This document shows, one piece after another, positions 1 to 11,498 of a stretch of DNA of 42,444 nucleotides. Made by a program: the position numbers and the translations under genes. Under the pieces are notes generated by a model, which was given only the letters and a program-made list of their open reading frames with translations, did no database searches and had not been told where the DNA came from. The stretch's first letter is position 1; the number at the start of each line of letters is the position of its first letter. The stretch is from Hesseltinella vesiculosa (Eukaryota > Mucoromycota > Mucoromycetes > Mucorales > Cunninghamellaceae). The DNA is taken from positions 1 through 42,444 of the forward strand of contig MCGT01000066.1 of the NCBI GenBank assembly GCA_002104935.1, read 5' to 3'.

Positions 1-259
1 TCATGAAGGCTCCGTGAATGGAGAAAAGACATAGTGAGAGTTGCTGCATGCACTCTTCCTTTTTAAGTTCGCATTCAATGGGTTATATTTATCATCAATA
101 CAAAAATGAATACTTTCCACTTCAAACCTGTTCAAGTTACCAAACTGGATATTCGTCGTTTGACTTTTCATCTCGTAATCTGGAAGTATCATGCTCCACT
201 TATTCCTTGTATTCTTGAAGGTTGAAAAGGTAGTAAATAAACAAATCCTTCCTACAGAT

Positions 260-263
<4 letters not shown>

Positions 264-303
<40 letters not shown>
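264..303. repeat. (AG)n microsatellite, about 20 units
   Basis: Uninterrupted AG dinucleotide run. The surrounding 1-427 stretch holds no gene I can support. A minus-strand reading frame (192 down to 1) stays open to the left edge, but it resembles no family and could be chance. Confidence 0.95.
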
Positions 304-306
<3 letters not shown>

Positions 307-427
307 GCCAGAGGCAAGAAAAACAACGAGCGGGGTTTATTGAAAAGGGTGCTGCGCGTTCAAAGAGTTCTTTTTCTTTCTTTACTTTTTTTTTACAACC
401 TTGCTTCAGCATTTATTTACATTTAAA

Positions 428-3400
428 ATGGGGCGTCATATAAGAAGAAGGCAATTACGAATAGATGCAAATAAGACTTGGCTGTATAACTTGAAAATGA
501 GAAAATATTACATTCTCAAAGGTAAATCCTATTATTGACCTTGTTTGTTTATTTTTTAAAACGCGTTGCTTCATGATCTCCCTCTCTTCCATTAGGTTTA
601 AAGTGTACATTGTGCCATGGATTAGGGCACAAGCGAGCAGATTGTCCTTTCAACCGTTAGTATTGATCGCCCCTACATTGCCAGTTTCTAACATTTACTT
701 TTAAAGGTGGCAAACGAAAGTCCAAAACCCAGCTCAAAAGGGCCAACAAGCTTCTACGTAAGGCTGGCTCCATGGCCCGCAAGCCAAGAAATTCAAGTTG
801 AAGGATCTCCAGTCTCTCTTGCTTGGTACCAATTTCAAAACCCGTGTTCGCAAGATATCTCTTTGTAATGCTCTTAACATGACCCAAGACAATATCCAAG
901 ACCAACGCCAAGCAAAGATGGACGTCCAAGAAACCATCCTCCTATGGGTCGATCACATCCGCTATGTCTCAATCTGCGCCCAGTCGTTCTTCAGCTATTA
1001 TGTTCTGCATGTCATGTCTGAGGGTTCTGTGGTCAACGATACTGTATTCTGTAAAGATTTTTTCTATGGGATCTGCCAACTGGTGACTGGCAAGGCTGTG
1101 ACCTCCCCCAACTCGAACATACCTGATCCTACAGCAATGTATCACCATTACCAGTCTCTCTTGGGTGACTGCCGCTTCGAACTATATTGGATCAAGGGTG
1201 CTAGTAACATGGTTTCTGAAATGGCGGATGAGTTAGCCCAAATCAATCTCTTGGCTGTGACTGAACGTTTTGAAGAAAAGTGTATCAAGTATATTCGCTT
1301 TCGCTTGGTCAACACCCTCAAGGATCAGCTGTCTGAAGGCCAGGTCAGTAAGAAAGAGAGAGAAAATAAGAAGGCGCGAGTTGCTCACTTTTTTTTTGAC
1401 ATAGGATATGCCAAAGTCCGGTTATATTATGAACGCATGCCAGAATATTTACGACACTGTCACCCGTCAAGAAAAAGTTGAACCACTGTCAGAAAATAGC
1501 CCTGATTTCTTGCGAACGATCGTCTCAACATTTATCTCAACCCTGAACTTTGGTCCAAGTCCAGTTACGCTGAAGGAACTTACTGCAAGCCCCGGAACAT
1601 ATTTACAAGTACTTTACCGACTATTGCAAGAAATGGAACAAGGCAATGACCTGGAACCATCTGAGATGGGGCATGACGATGTGCATGATCAAATGGACAC
1701 AATCACCATGAAGCTCTTACTATCATCTAACATGGACTATCAAGTGCTGCCTCGTCGCTGTCGCCAAAGAGTATTCAAGGGCATGATGCAATTGCTGGAG
1801 CACCCAGACAATCCAATTGACATCCCCTGGAGTCTACCGGAAGAATTTAAGATCTGGCTGTCAGATCTCGTCCTTGGCCTTCGTGTAAAGTTGGCAAACT
1901 CCAAGGCGAAACTGGCTGGCACTGACATATCAGCAGACCTTTGCTTCTCCTCCTCCACTATGAGGCAATCCAAGTCAACAGCCCTCTTTTCCCTTGTGCC
2001 GACTCTGTCCTTTCGTCGCCGGTTTATCACTTTGGATGCCTACTCATTTCGGTCAATTCTCAAGCAAGCCGGTATAAACGTGACTGTGCCGTCAGGTGTC
2101 AATACTCATCCTTATACCCGCCTTGCTCGCGATGCCACTCTCTTTTTCACCTACCTGGACTTTCAGAAGGCTCGTCTTCGAAAATGGTAACCGAGTAACA
2201 TTGTGAAAATGGCAGGAATCGTGACTGATTTTTTTTAGTACTGCCGCACTTTTGCATTATCCAACGCTCACTGAAACTGACAGCGACAGTGATGATGACG
2301 CTGGTATTGCTGATCCCGATGTTGACAACGGTGATGCCGAAGATGATAGTGGCAGTGTTACTGATGGAGATGCTAATGACATCGGCAGCCCTGCTGGCGG
2401 TTCTGATGGTGCTCACAATACCCCATCGGAGGGCGAAATCGACGATGGTGATCAAGATCAAGGCAGATTTACTGACGAGACAACACGCCAGGACGATGGC
2501 AGCGATACTCAATTGACTGAAATCGATAGTAGCGATGAAGAGGATGATGATGACCCTGCCTCCTTGGTATTTTCTAACCGTGTTCGCACTGATGGGCTTC
2601 AATTGGAATTTATCTATGGCAAGCGCGCACCCCAAATTGAACTTCCCGATCTCGAAATGGACGACTTGCATGGTGAACCACAGGAACGTATGCAGCTGTA
2701 TGGAGTCGATCCAGGACATAGTGAGCTTTACACATCTGCTCAAGAAGACAAGCACCTCCCGGGAAATGATCGCACTGCCCCAGGCACTGAGCACAGCAGC
2801 AACAGCACCAATGGTTGGCATGGTCGGTACATGCGATTCTCGAATAATGAATGGCTATCACTCTCTGGTCGGCATGGGCGCTCATGCATTCGAAAACGTT
2901 GGCTCAAAGATTCTGGCATGGAGGAGATCCTCACGCGTATAACACCAGCAAAAACTAGCCATCCTGACCGCTTCATTCAGCGCACCATCTATGTATTCCA
3001 ACACCTTGATGATATCACCGAACATTTTGCTGATGACTATACCCTGCATCGGTTCCTGGACTATTGTGGGGACAAGAAGATGTGCGCAGAAGTCGTCAAC
3101 CACTTCGTCCATGGTGGTAACAAGTACAAACACCAGAAGGAAGACTATGATAGGTATGCACTACACAAAAAAAGGTGTGATGCCTGGACTAACTTTTTTT
3201 ATAGCTGCAAACTTCCAGTGATTGCCTATGGTGGTGCATTGTTTGCGCAAACCCGTAGAGGGAAAAAGTCCACTCGCTCCGGAAAAGTGTACAAAGCACT
3301 CAAAATAGCGGAAAAGCAAGGGTTACTACTTGTTACAAAAACAAATGAATATAACACAAGCAAGGTAAATCATGAGAAGAGGGAAAAATGAAGCGCAAAA

Positions 3401-3721
3401 TGACCTTTTTTTTCTATCTCATTTTTTTTACAGGTCTGTCCAATGTGTGATGAAAAAGACCTTGAACACAAGACCGTTGGTGACCCATTCCTGCGAGGTG
3501 CAAGCATGTCTTTGTGGTCGGTTCTACAGTGCCAACACTGTAAAATCAACTGGGACAGGGACAAGCTTGCGGCTTGGAATATGTTGCGTCTTGGCAAGAC
3601 TGCCCTCCAAGGATTGCCTCGCCCAGCGTTGTTCTGCCCACCACGATCCACCTCCACCGACCAATCATCACCACACCAACAAAATTCAGCAGTTGCTTCT
3701 TCGTCTCGGGACCCTCACTAA
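428..3721 (+). CDS. Fanzor-type (eukaryotic TnpB-like) RNA-guided nuclease candidate with N-terminal zinc knuckle
   Basis: Seven exons fit: 428-521, 596-655, 707-1343, 1405-2186, 2239-3153, 3205-3364 and 3434-3721, giving about 978 aa. Seen: a CCHC zinc knuckle (CTLCHGLGHKRADC, about residues 35-48); a basic stretch; a helical middle region; an Asp/Glu-rich insertion (nt 2270-2560); a RuvC-I-like VDPG motif (Asp at 2708); then EYNTSKVCPMC, a CQHC pair and WDRDKLAAWNM (DRD at 3554-3562). That order, RuvC Asp, TSK-CxxC...CxxC zinc ribbon, DRDxxAAxN, is the TnpB/Fanzor C-terminal signature. Family knowledge: Fanzors are eukaryotic TnpB relatives that cut DNA guided by an RNA encoded next to the gene. 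RNA-guided activity here is inference. Oddity: the frame must shift once between 762 and 798, because the zinc-knuckle frame stops at 799 and the downstream frame opens only after a TAA at 759. This is either an indel (inactive copy or sequence error) or a missed splice. An inactive relic is possible. Confidence 0.8.
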
Positions 3722-3991
3722 TGAATATCTTTACCTCGCTGGCCAATAAACCAGCTTATTTACGTAAGCCTGAGGCAGAATGTGAAGAGGAAATGCTGAT
3801 TTTTTTTATTGGCAGGTTTGTCATGAAAATGAATAAAGTAAGTTTAGATGAAAATAATTCAAGCGCCTGATTGGCTACTAACATTGGATTTTTTTCTGTA
3901 GTGTCCGCTGGCCCACGAATCCAAGCAATCTCGAAAGCTTTTTTTTTTTTTCTTTTCTTTCTTCTTTATAGATTAGATCTCGGTAGCATCG
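3722..3991 (+). other. Fanzor 3' flank / TMEM223 5' flank
   Basis: No ORF supported. It holds splice-like signals: GTAAGC at 3763, GGCAG near 3815, GTAAGT at 3839, a TACTAAC branch-like site near 3878 and CTGTAG at 3900. Splicing from the ATG at 3721 across the first pair hits a stop at once, so no protein is proposed. This is where a Fanzor guide RNA would be expected if the locus is functional; that is inference only. A long T-run (3940-3960) precedes the next gene. Confidence 0.4.
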
Positions 3992-5001
3992 ATGAATATT
4001 TTTGTGCATTGCCATCGCTCGCTCGTGTATAGAAAAGGTAACTGTCGATAGCGTTAGGAAGAGGGAAAGAAAAACGCCAAGTGTGAATTAGCCTAATCCA
4101 ACCTTTTCGTTTAGCCCATGCTTTGGTGACGCCTTTCTTTTCAGCATCTCGCCGACAAGCATCCACAACAGCATTTGGTAAAAAGTCTGTCCAGTTTGAG
4201 GCCAAGCAATTGATTAAAGCATTGCAACGAAAGGATGTCGTGTTTTACGAAGCCCCCAAGGGCGCCTCCCGCACATTGAATCTCATGTACATTTGCGCTG
4301 GGGTGCAGCTCTTGTTCTGGGGCAATTTGGCCAGTCTTGCCTATGTGACGTATAGTCAACCTGAATCGTAAGTCAAGATACATCACGGCCAATGGATGAT
4401 GGATTGCGTCTGGTAAATAAACTTACCCTATTCTACTTATTTTTACTCAATACAGAGACGAAGAAAATGCACCGATGGTCCTTGCCCCTCAAGGGAAGCG
4501 TCTTGCTATCAGCGGTGGGTTGGTTGTCGTGGGCCTTGGTATTGCGACAGCGTTGTGCACATACCCTTGGAGGTAAACGAATGAGATGCTGAGAGACAGA
4601 TGCAAAGTGGCTGACAGTAAACAATTCTTTGTAGGTACATCGACAAACTCGTGCTGCTCAAAGGAGCTGAGCAGGTCAAACTTGTCACGCATGCCAAATG
4701 GATCAAATCACATCAAGTCAGGCTGTATCCCATTGATAAGCTCAGCTGCCAGCAAAAAGTCTTCACCGGAGCAGGTACGACTTTTTCAACCACAAAAAAA
4801 ATGAACTCTTGGGCAAGTGCTGACACTCCTACTATGTTCATAGGCCCATCGGGAACGGATCCACTGGGAAACACTACATCATCTCACATCTTCTTACGCT
4901 GTCAAGGTCAACGCGTCGGCTATATGCTGGATCGCAAAGGACATTTCATGGATAGCAAAATCTTTGATGGCCTATGGTTCACCCCTAGATCAAAGAACTA
5001 G
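3992..5001 (+). CDS. TMEM223-like mitochondrial inner-membrane protein
   Basis: Five exons fit: 3992-4037, 4115-4367, 4456-4572, 4635-4774 and 4844-5001, giving 237 aa with all junction phases consistent. The start at 3992 is chosen because it gives a basic, Ser/Arg-rich mitochondrial presequence (MNIFVHCHRSLVYRK, then SASRRQASTT). The core has the motif 'DVVFYEAPKG', followed by two hydrophobic segments about 25 and 20 residues long (around LMYICAGVQLLFWGNLAS and LAISGGLVVVGLGIATALCT). They are joined by a short polar loop, and a soluble C-terminal half follows. This two-helix hairpin with downstream domain matches the TMEM70/TMEM186/TMEM223 group, and the order and spacing best fit TMEM223, a mitochondrial inner-membrane protein reported to act in cytochrome oxidase biogenesis. 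The family call is from memory. Intron 4 contains an A-run. Confidence 0.65.
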
Positions 5002-5265
5002 ATTCCCTCTTTTTTAACTCACATAGACGTCTTTGGGTTGGCCCTTTCCTTTTTCTCCATTAAAATAACAAACTAGACACGAAAAATGACGATAGCCACG
5101 GGTAGACACGTGCTCTGAATTTTCCAGTTCCCGCCGCTTTTTCACACGGCAGCTTTCCCACCCTTTTTTTTTTCTCCTCCCTGGCGGGCCCCTTCCGATT
5201 TTTTTTTTGTTTTCTTTTTATTTTTTATTTTTATTTTTTTCATTGCTTTGCATTATTTAAAAATC

Positions 5266-7603
5266 ATGTGTTTGCATCATTTACCCAAGGATCCTAGCAG
5301 TTTGGCCAACTTACATCAAGTCAAGAGCACCCACTTGCACTTGGACTGGACCGTGTCGTTTGAAAACAAGACTTTCGCTGGCAGTGTTCGCCTGGACATG
5401 ATCACGTTGATCGACCATCTTGAAACGATCACCCTTGACACAAGCTATTTGGACATCAAGCGTGTCACTGTTAATGATCAAGAAGCCAAGGTAAGTGCAG
5501 GCATGGGCGATTGGGCCACTTGAAGAAGAAAGCTCAGGCTGGCGGCTTACTTTCTTTTGTCAGTTTGTGGTCGATGGTCGCAATCCTAGCCTTGGGTCGG
5601 CTTTGAACATTCAACTTGCCCAACCTATTGCAGCTGCCAACACCAAGATCCAAGTCAAGATCGATTACAGCACCACCTCTGAATGTACTGCTGTGCAATT
5701 CTTGGCTCCCGAGTAAGTGTGCCAGTTTTTTTTTTTTTTTTTTTTTGGAGTATTGGTGACGTCGCTAGGCTAGAAAAGGCGCTCATGTCTATTTTTATTT
5801 TATTCTGTCGTTTAGACAAACCATGGGTAAGAAGCACCCTTACTTGTTCTCTCAATGCCAAGCCATCCACGCTCGATCCTTCTGTCCTTGCCAAGACTCG
5901 CCTGCAGTCAAACTGACCTATTCCGCCAACGTGACCTCCCCTTTGCCTGTGATCATGTCAGCCTTGAAGTGCGGTGAAGAACCTGCTGAAAACGGTTACA
6001 CCACCTACAAATTCGAGCAACACACCTCCATGCCCAGCTACTTGATTGCCATTGCCTCTGGTAACTTGGTGTCCAAGGAAATCGGTCCCCGTAGCTCTGT
6101 GTGGACGGAGCCTGAGCAACTTGAAGCTGCTGCTTGGGAATTCGAAGCAAGTATTCTTGTAGAACAAAAGTTAAAATTGAACCTAACCTTGTTTTTTTTT
6201 CCATTCACAGAGCACTGAAGATTTCATCCGCACTGGTGAAGATCTTTTGACGCCTTACGAATGGGGTCGTTATGATCTCTTGATCTTGCCTCCTAGCTTC
6301 CCCTATGGTGGCATGGAAGTAAGACCCCCCCCTTTTTTTGTTACCATTGGTCAATGCTGATTTCATTGTTTTCTGCGATTTAGAATCCTTGTTTAACCTT
6401 TGTGACACCTACCTTATTGGCTGGTGACCGTAGTGCTGTGGATGTGGTTGCGCACGAAATTGCCCACAGCTGGATGGGGAACTTGGTCACCACCTCCAAC
6501 TGGGAACATTTCTGGGTAAAGCCAAGGTGGAAAAGCACAGTAATGGAGAGACGGTAGGAATGATGTTCCTTTCTTTTTATCATAGCTCAACGAAGGTCAC
6601 ACCGTGTTTATTGAACGCAAGATCACTGGCCGTCTCCATGGTGAAGATGAACGTCAATTTAGCGCCATCATCGGCTGGAAGGCTTTGAAAGAAAGCGTCG
6701 AACACTTTGGCCTGGACTCGCCTGCCACCGTGCTGAAGCCTGACTTGAGCTCTGGTATTGATCCTGATGATTATGTAAGTCGAGAAGGTGCAGGCATGAC
6801 CGATCGCTCATTCTACTACCTCCATGCCTAGTTCTCCAGTGTGCCTTACGAAAAGGGCTTCAACTTGTTGTATCATATTGAAAAAGTGGTGGGTGGCGGC
6901 GCCATCTTCGAACCCTTCCTCAAGTCGTATGTCAAGAAATTTGCTGGGCAATCGATTACGACCGAACAATGGAAGGATTACTTGTACTCTTACTTTGAAA
7001 CCACCCATGGCCAAACTCTTGTTGACAAGCTGAACACGATCGATTGGGATACCTGGATCAACGGCACCGGTATGCCTCCTGTCGACCCTGAATTCGATGT
7101 CACTCTTGCCAAGCAATGCTATGAATTGGCTGACCGATGGGACAATGCTCGCGACCAAGCTGACCTCTCTTCCTTCACCTCCGCCGACATCGCCAACTTC
7201 ACTGCTGGTCAAAAGAGTAAGAACATGGAGCCCATGAAACCCTGGCCCAAAACTTACCCTGTGTTTTATAGTTGTCTTTTTGGAACGTTTGACCGATTGC
7301 GCTCCCCTCCCTCACCACATGATCGAAAAGATGGATCAACTGTATGAACTGACGCCTGTGCGCAACGCTGAAATCCGATTCCGCTGGCAAAACGTTTGCT
7401 TGATCGCTAGCTATGAACCTATCTATCCCGAAGTCGCTGCATTCTTGGTCGAGCAAGGCCGCATGAAGTTTGTGCGCCCCTTGTTCCGTCTGTTGCATGA
7501 CGCCAAAAACGGTGCTCAATTGGCTAAGGATACCTTTGTCAAGCACAAGGACTTTTACCACCCCATTTGCTCTAGCCTTATCCAAAAGGACATCATGAAC
7601 TAG
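5266..7603 (+). CDS. Leukotriene A4 hydrolase-type M1 aminopeptidase/epoxide hydrolase
   Basis: Eight exons fit: 5266-5490, 5564-5712, 5816-6146, 6211-6318, 6384-6515, 6586-6774, 6832-7216 and 7272-7603; 616 aa, close to the human enzyme (about 610). Landmarks fall at human numbering: GGMEN at 268-272 (substrate amino-terminus binding), zinc motif HEIAH at 295-299 with Glu318 in LNEG, and the base Glu296. [19 protein letters not shown] matches the first conserved block, and [11 protein letters not shown] carries the carboxylate-binding Arg/Lys. The catalytic Tyr is in VPYEKG. The position equal to human Tyr378 is Phe, as in the yeast enzyme. The role is a cytosolic zinc tripeptide/dipeptide aminopeptidase with weak epoxide hydrolase activity. 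The intron at 6147-6210 must use a GC donor (GCAAGT). Upstream 5002-5265 is T-rich with no gene. A short A-run follows the stop. Confidence 0.96.
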
Positions 7604-8126
7604 ACTTCTACCCTCTCCTCCCCAATTAATAAACGCTTTAAAAAAAAAAGGAAAAAAAGGAAAAAATAGAGCTAGAGTCGTGAGTTATCTGCGCAATCAT
7701 CAAAAAGCTTGCTGTCATCTTCGTTCAGCCTTGATGTCAGATAAGAGAGGCAGGTCATATCGGAATTGGTAACTACTTGTACACATGGCAGGGCGACAGC
7801 AAGTAGACAGTCATTGATAGCCAAACGTACCGTGGACGGAGGAACAACCCCAAAAGGGAGGTTTTGACGGGACCAGCACACTAGAAGTAAAATAAATAAG
7901 AGATTGTACGCCCAAGGTTGTGAAGCATTCGTATAAAAATGAGCCCAGCACTTTGATGGTGGCGGCTCACTCGCCCCTTTGGGGCTCAACTGTTGAAGAA
8001 ACCTCTTCGTCACGGCTGGAAACACAACAGCGATCTCAGGCGCCCTTTTAATTTTGCGGAGAAGGAGAAAGTGAAAAAAAAAAAACACCGTGCCTTTTCT
8101 TCACCAATATTTTTTTTCAAGCTAAC
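7604..8126. other. Intergenic, possible bidirectional promoter; doubtful minus ORF
   Basis: A minus-strand frame, 8088 to 7672 (138 codons), runs head-to-head with the Ara2 gene. It has no ATG near its start: it opens with GTG followed by a T-run. A GTGAGC...CTAG intron (about 7968 to 7881) could be drawn, but no family is recognised. It could be the 3' part of a small gene or chance. A-runs lie near 7640-7665. Confidence 0.3.
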
Positions 8127-9343
8127 ATGGCACAGGTAAGCCCTTTTTTAACAAATGACCAAGGCCAAAAGGATAATCAGTTATTATTCTTATTGCACAG
8201 AACGTTTGTCAATCCGAATTCAAACCATCAGAGATCTCTTACGGTGCTGGAGCACTCTCAGGCGCCTATGATGCCATCGCTGATCACTGGCCAGTTGAAG
8301 CTTGTCGCGAAGCATTATCTTCAGGTAAGTAATAAAAGAAATGATAGTAGAGTCATATTAATGCAGAATCGCTTTGCATTACATGTACTAGGCATCAATA
8401 CTTTTGACACCTCTCCATATTATGGCCGAAGCGAGTATATTCTTGGCGACGCCCTTGAACAGTTAGCCCCAGACTTTCCTCGGTCCAACTACTATCTGCA
8501 AACAAAGATTGGCCGCTATGGTTACACCCCGCAGGATTTCGACTACTCGGCTCAGCGAACTTTTGAAAGTGTTGCTGAGAGCATGCGTCGCCTGAAAACC
8601 GATTATCTCGACTCTGTGCTCTGCCATGATGTGGAATTTGTCGACTTTGAAAAGGTGGTGGGCGATGACGGTGCCCTGAGCGCCCTGTTTCAGCTCAAAG
8701 CCCAAGGAAAGATCAAATATGTTGGCTGTTCTGGTAAACACGAATAGAATTACGCTGATTTACCCTACTTTTACCCACGCTCCTCTTTTTATCTCCGTTA
8801 GGTTACCCATTGCCCATGCTTTTAAAGATTGCTGAACACCAGGCTGCAGCTGGTCAACCCTTGGATGTGGTTTTATCCTACAGTCACTACAACTTGCAAA
8901 ATACAAAACTGGCCGACTATGCGCCCAAGTTCCGAGCGGCTGGCGTGCGATACCTCTTCAATGCTTCGCCTCTCAACATGGCCCTCTTCCGTGATGCAGG
9001 CCCTCCTGATTGGCACCCTGCCCACGAACAATTACGCGCCGCAGCCAAGCAGTGTAGCCAAGTAGCCAAGGCCAATGATCTCAATATCTCATCGCTCGCC
9101 TCCTTGTTTGCTTTTACTGGTCGCGCCACATTTCAACTGAACAGCACCGTCATCGGTCTCAGCCGAAAAGAAGAAGTGCAACAAGCAATTGCGGCATGGA
9201 AAACCGCCAAGGCCCGTGAACAAGGCACCGAACAAATCCCTGACATTGAAGCCAACACCCTTAAAGAAATCCATGACATCCTCTCCCCTTACAAAGACTA
9301 TTCCTGGCAATCACCAACCCCAAAGGAACTTGGCCAAGCTTGA
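8127..9343 (+). CDS. D-arabinose/L-galactose dehydrogenase-type aldo/keto reductase (Ara2-like)
   Basis: Four exons fit: 8127-8135 (only MAQ), 8201-8324, 8392-8733 and 8802-9343; 338 aa. Aldo/keto reductase landmarks in order: NTFDTSPYYG with the conserved Asp and catalytic Tyr, LQTKIGRYGY with the catalytic Lys, DSVLCHDVEF with the active-site His, KIKYVGCSGYP, and a late NAD(P)-binding region, STVIGLSRKEEVQQ. The sequence fits the fungal Ara2 / plant L-galactose dehydrogenase group. That group oxidises D-arabinose (or L-galactose) to the lactone in erythroascorbate/ascorbate synthesis; it is cytosolic and NAD-dependent. Substrate choice is inferred. A second open frame continues to 9389, so the C-terminus could be longer if the end is mis-spliced or shifted. 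A broken duplicate of the 5' part lies at 26505-26668. Confidence 0.9.
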
Positions 9344-9718
9344 AAAGCTCTATCAGGCTCGTGTCCGCCGTTTCAAATCACTGGCTTAATAAAAAATCAA
9401 TCACAGTGCAAATTTACACTTCACAAATTCTCCCCAAATTTTGCATACCAATAAAACATGTTAAGAAATGATCTTGATTAAATCTGTACCTATCTTAGAC
9501 ACCGGAGAGAAGAGCTAGAGGGTCTGCATTAAAAATGATTTCACACTAACTTGACTTGACTTTTTCATACACTTGAAAATGATTAAATACGCGTTGACCA
9601 GGAGAAATGACACAATGCGTCTACCGATTATTGGTGAAAAGTAGCGCAAAAGGTGCAGATCAGAAATGTGTCTCAGGCTAAATTGTAACAGAAAGAGAGT
9701 GAAGAAGTGGCAAGTGCA

Positions 9719-10532
9719 CTAGACGACGAATGTAAAGGATTTTAATGTGCTCATGCGGTGCGCATCGAGTTTCCATTCTTGAATGCTTGGAAAAAGCCGT
9801 GCTCTTTCCCTGACGAGTAAATTGCTGCCCATGGTATAGACGCCCTTGTCTACCCAGTGGTTTCCTTGTGAGGCTGAACACGCTCGCTGACAAAATCCAT
9901 TGGTCATGCTGGAGGGTCTGGCTGTCGTGGGGAGCCAGTGATGGTGACGTGGTGTATGGGGGCGGCAGGTTTAGCGACACAGATTCTCTTTGCCTTTCTT
10001 GGAGTGTCATGAGGATAGAACGTGCAGCATTGAGCCTCTCGTCCACTCGCTGCCTCGCAGTGCTGTCGCGCACGTCCTGCGTTAGACAACGGAGGCAGTA
10101 TTGGTAGGCCTTGATTCAGAGGACGAGCAGCAAGCGATCGATGACGCCCGGATAAAAAAGCAGACAGGGTCACAAGCGGCGGCAAAGGGAGAGCCTCAAG
10201 GATGTTGCTGACAGATCTGGCGTCGATGGTATAGCACGTTTCTGCCCAAACCTCTTTTTGGCGTTCGAGCATAAAGGGATGGTGCCAAGATGGCTTGCAA
10301 TGTGAAGAGATGTTGTACGTAATGCTGGATATAACGATGATCAGGACGACAGGTATGGACTTCATGGGCTTGTAGATCACGCCTGCGATCTTTCCCGTTC
10401 TTGTCTTCGTTGGCCATCGTTGGAAGATGTCGTGCGCACTTGGTTCTTTTTTTTTAACAACATTAGATCATTACCAGGTATGTAATGCACTGCCAATTCG
10501 AAGAGGGTAAGGTCTGCTGCTTGTTCTGCCAT
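9719..10532 (-). CDS. Possible uncharacterised minus-strand gene (model unresolved)
   Basis: Several overlapping minus-strand frames are open. One begins MAEQAADLTLFELAVHYIP at 10532. Another (10380-9904, or from an internal Met) starts with the hydrophobic stretch MKSIPVVLIIVISSI, like a signal anchor. A third (10073-9678) contains a charged, helix-like segment (DSTARQRVDERLNAARS). They may be exons of one gene, but I could not find splice sites that join them convincingly. No family recognised. The rest of 9344-10800 shows nothing else. Confidence 0.25.
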
Positions 10533-10825
10533 GAGTGAAGAAAAAAAAAAAAGTGAAAGATGAAGAAAATAAGAAAGTGAAAAAAAACCAGCCAAGTCAT
10601 GCTCTCGCTTTTTGTGTAACCGTCATCATCCAAGCCTGTAACCAATAGCAGCAGCCTACTGACTCGACCACTTTTTGAAAGTGGAGTAAAGATCTGTTTT
10701 CCTATTCATGTTCTCTTTTTCTTTTTCCAATCTGAAAAAGCAGCCATTTTCTGTAGAGCACTTCAATATCAATGAACCGGCGTAAAATTACGCATGGGTA
10801 GTAAGCGAACTGCGGTTGTTGCTCT

Positions 10826-11055
10826 GATCGCTTGGGGACCCCTGATGAAAATGGCCGATTTTTTCAATTTTTAAGCTGGTGAATCGGAGGAGTGGACACG
10901 AAACTGATCAAAAATTGGCTGAGCAATCTTCTCCAATCGACGTCATTTTTTCAAGGTCATCATCCTTTATTGCTTTGAGAACTTTTACAAAATGCCACAT
11001 CTATCTGATCACCCAAAAGTGCTATGCAGTGTTTGCTCTTTTTTTTTTTTTTACG
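10826..11055 (+). repeat. Dispersed T-tailed repeat, copy 1
   Basis: First of five related copies (others at 16139-16376, 24391-24597, 25440-25662 and 26012-26242). Shared landmarks in order: CCCTGATGAAAATGGCCGAT, T-run, AGCTG, an ACGAAAC...GATCAAA block, TTGGCTGAGC, CGAC...TTTTTTCA, TCTGATCAC.CAAAAGTGCT, GCAGTGTTTGC, then a terminal T-run. No ORF is shared. Class unknown. Confidence 0.8.
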
Positions 11056-11474
11056 AAACGAAGAGATTGTCGCGCAGTTGCTTTCTTTTTTTTTTCAGGT
11101 TTCCCGTCTTTTCCCATGGGCGCCTAATCTACTGATTTTTGTCTTTGTCATCCATCCACCAGCGACTTCCAATGATCTGTGAAAAGGTGCATGAAAAGAC
11201 TCACGTATTAGTCATATCTCATTAATTTCACGAAGCCGCTACGGCACCAACGCCAAACGCAAGGGTGCAGTCCAACCTTGGCTGAAGGCTGGTGTCGACT
11301 TTATGTATAACAGCGTCTCGTTGGCAAGTCAATAGCCTAACCTCCTACTCTCCATCACTTAGAAAACAAAGCGTGGAACCTGCGCTTGCAATTCAAAAGC
11401 TAAGCCTAACTCATTTTAACCAGCATGCTCCTTCAAGGAATCTTTATGTGCTCCTGCTAGTTTATTAAAGACTA

Positions 11475-11498
11475 CAGTCAATATCATTTAAACTTATA
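11475..11498 (+). repeat. Left terminal inverted repeat of pogo-like element
   Basis: Exact reverse complement of 13693-13716, preceded by TA. Confidence 0.9.

Noticed and set aside
2147..2821. 224-codon minus ORF opposite the Fanzor gene
   Set aside because: Shadow of the Asp-rich insertion, whose GAT/GAC codons read as Ile/Val-rich on the other strand.
3721..3960. Small gene starting MNIFTSLANKPAYL
   Set aside because: Using the visible donor and acceptor gives a stop within three codons; other joins lack splice sites.
7672..8088. 138-codon minus ORF as a real gene
   Set aside because: No ATG, opens in a T-run, no family match; kept only as a note in the intergenic entry.
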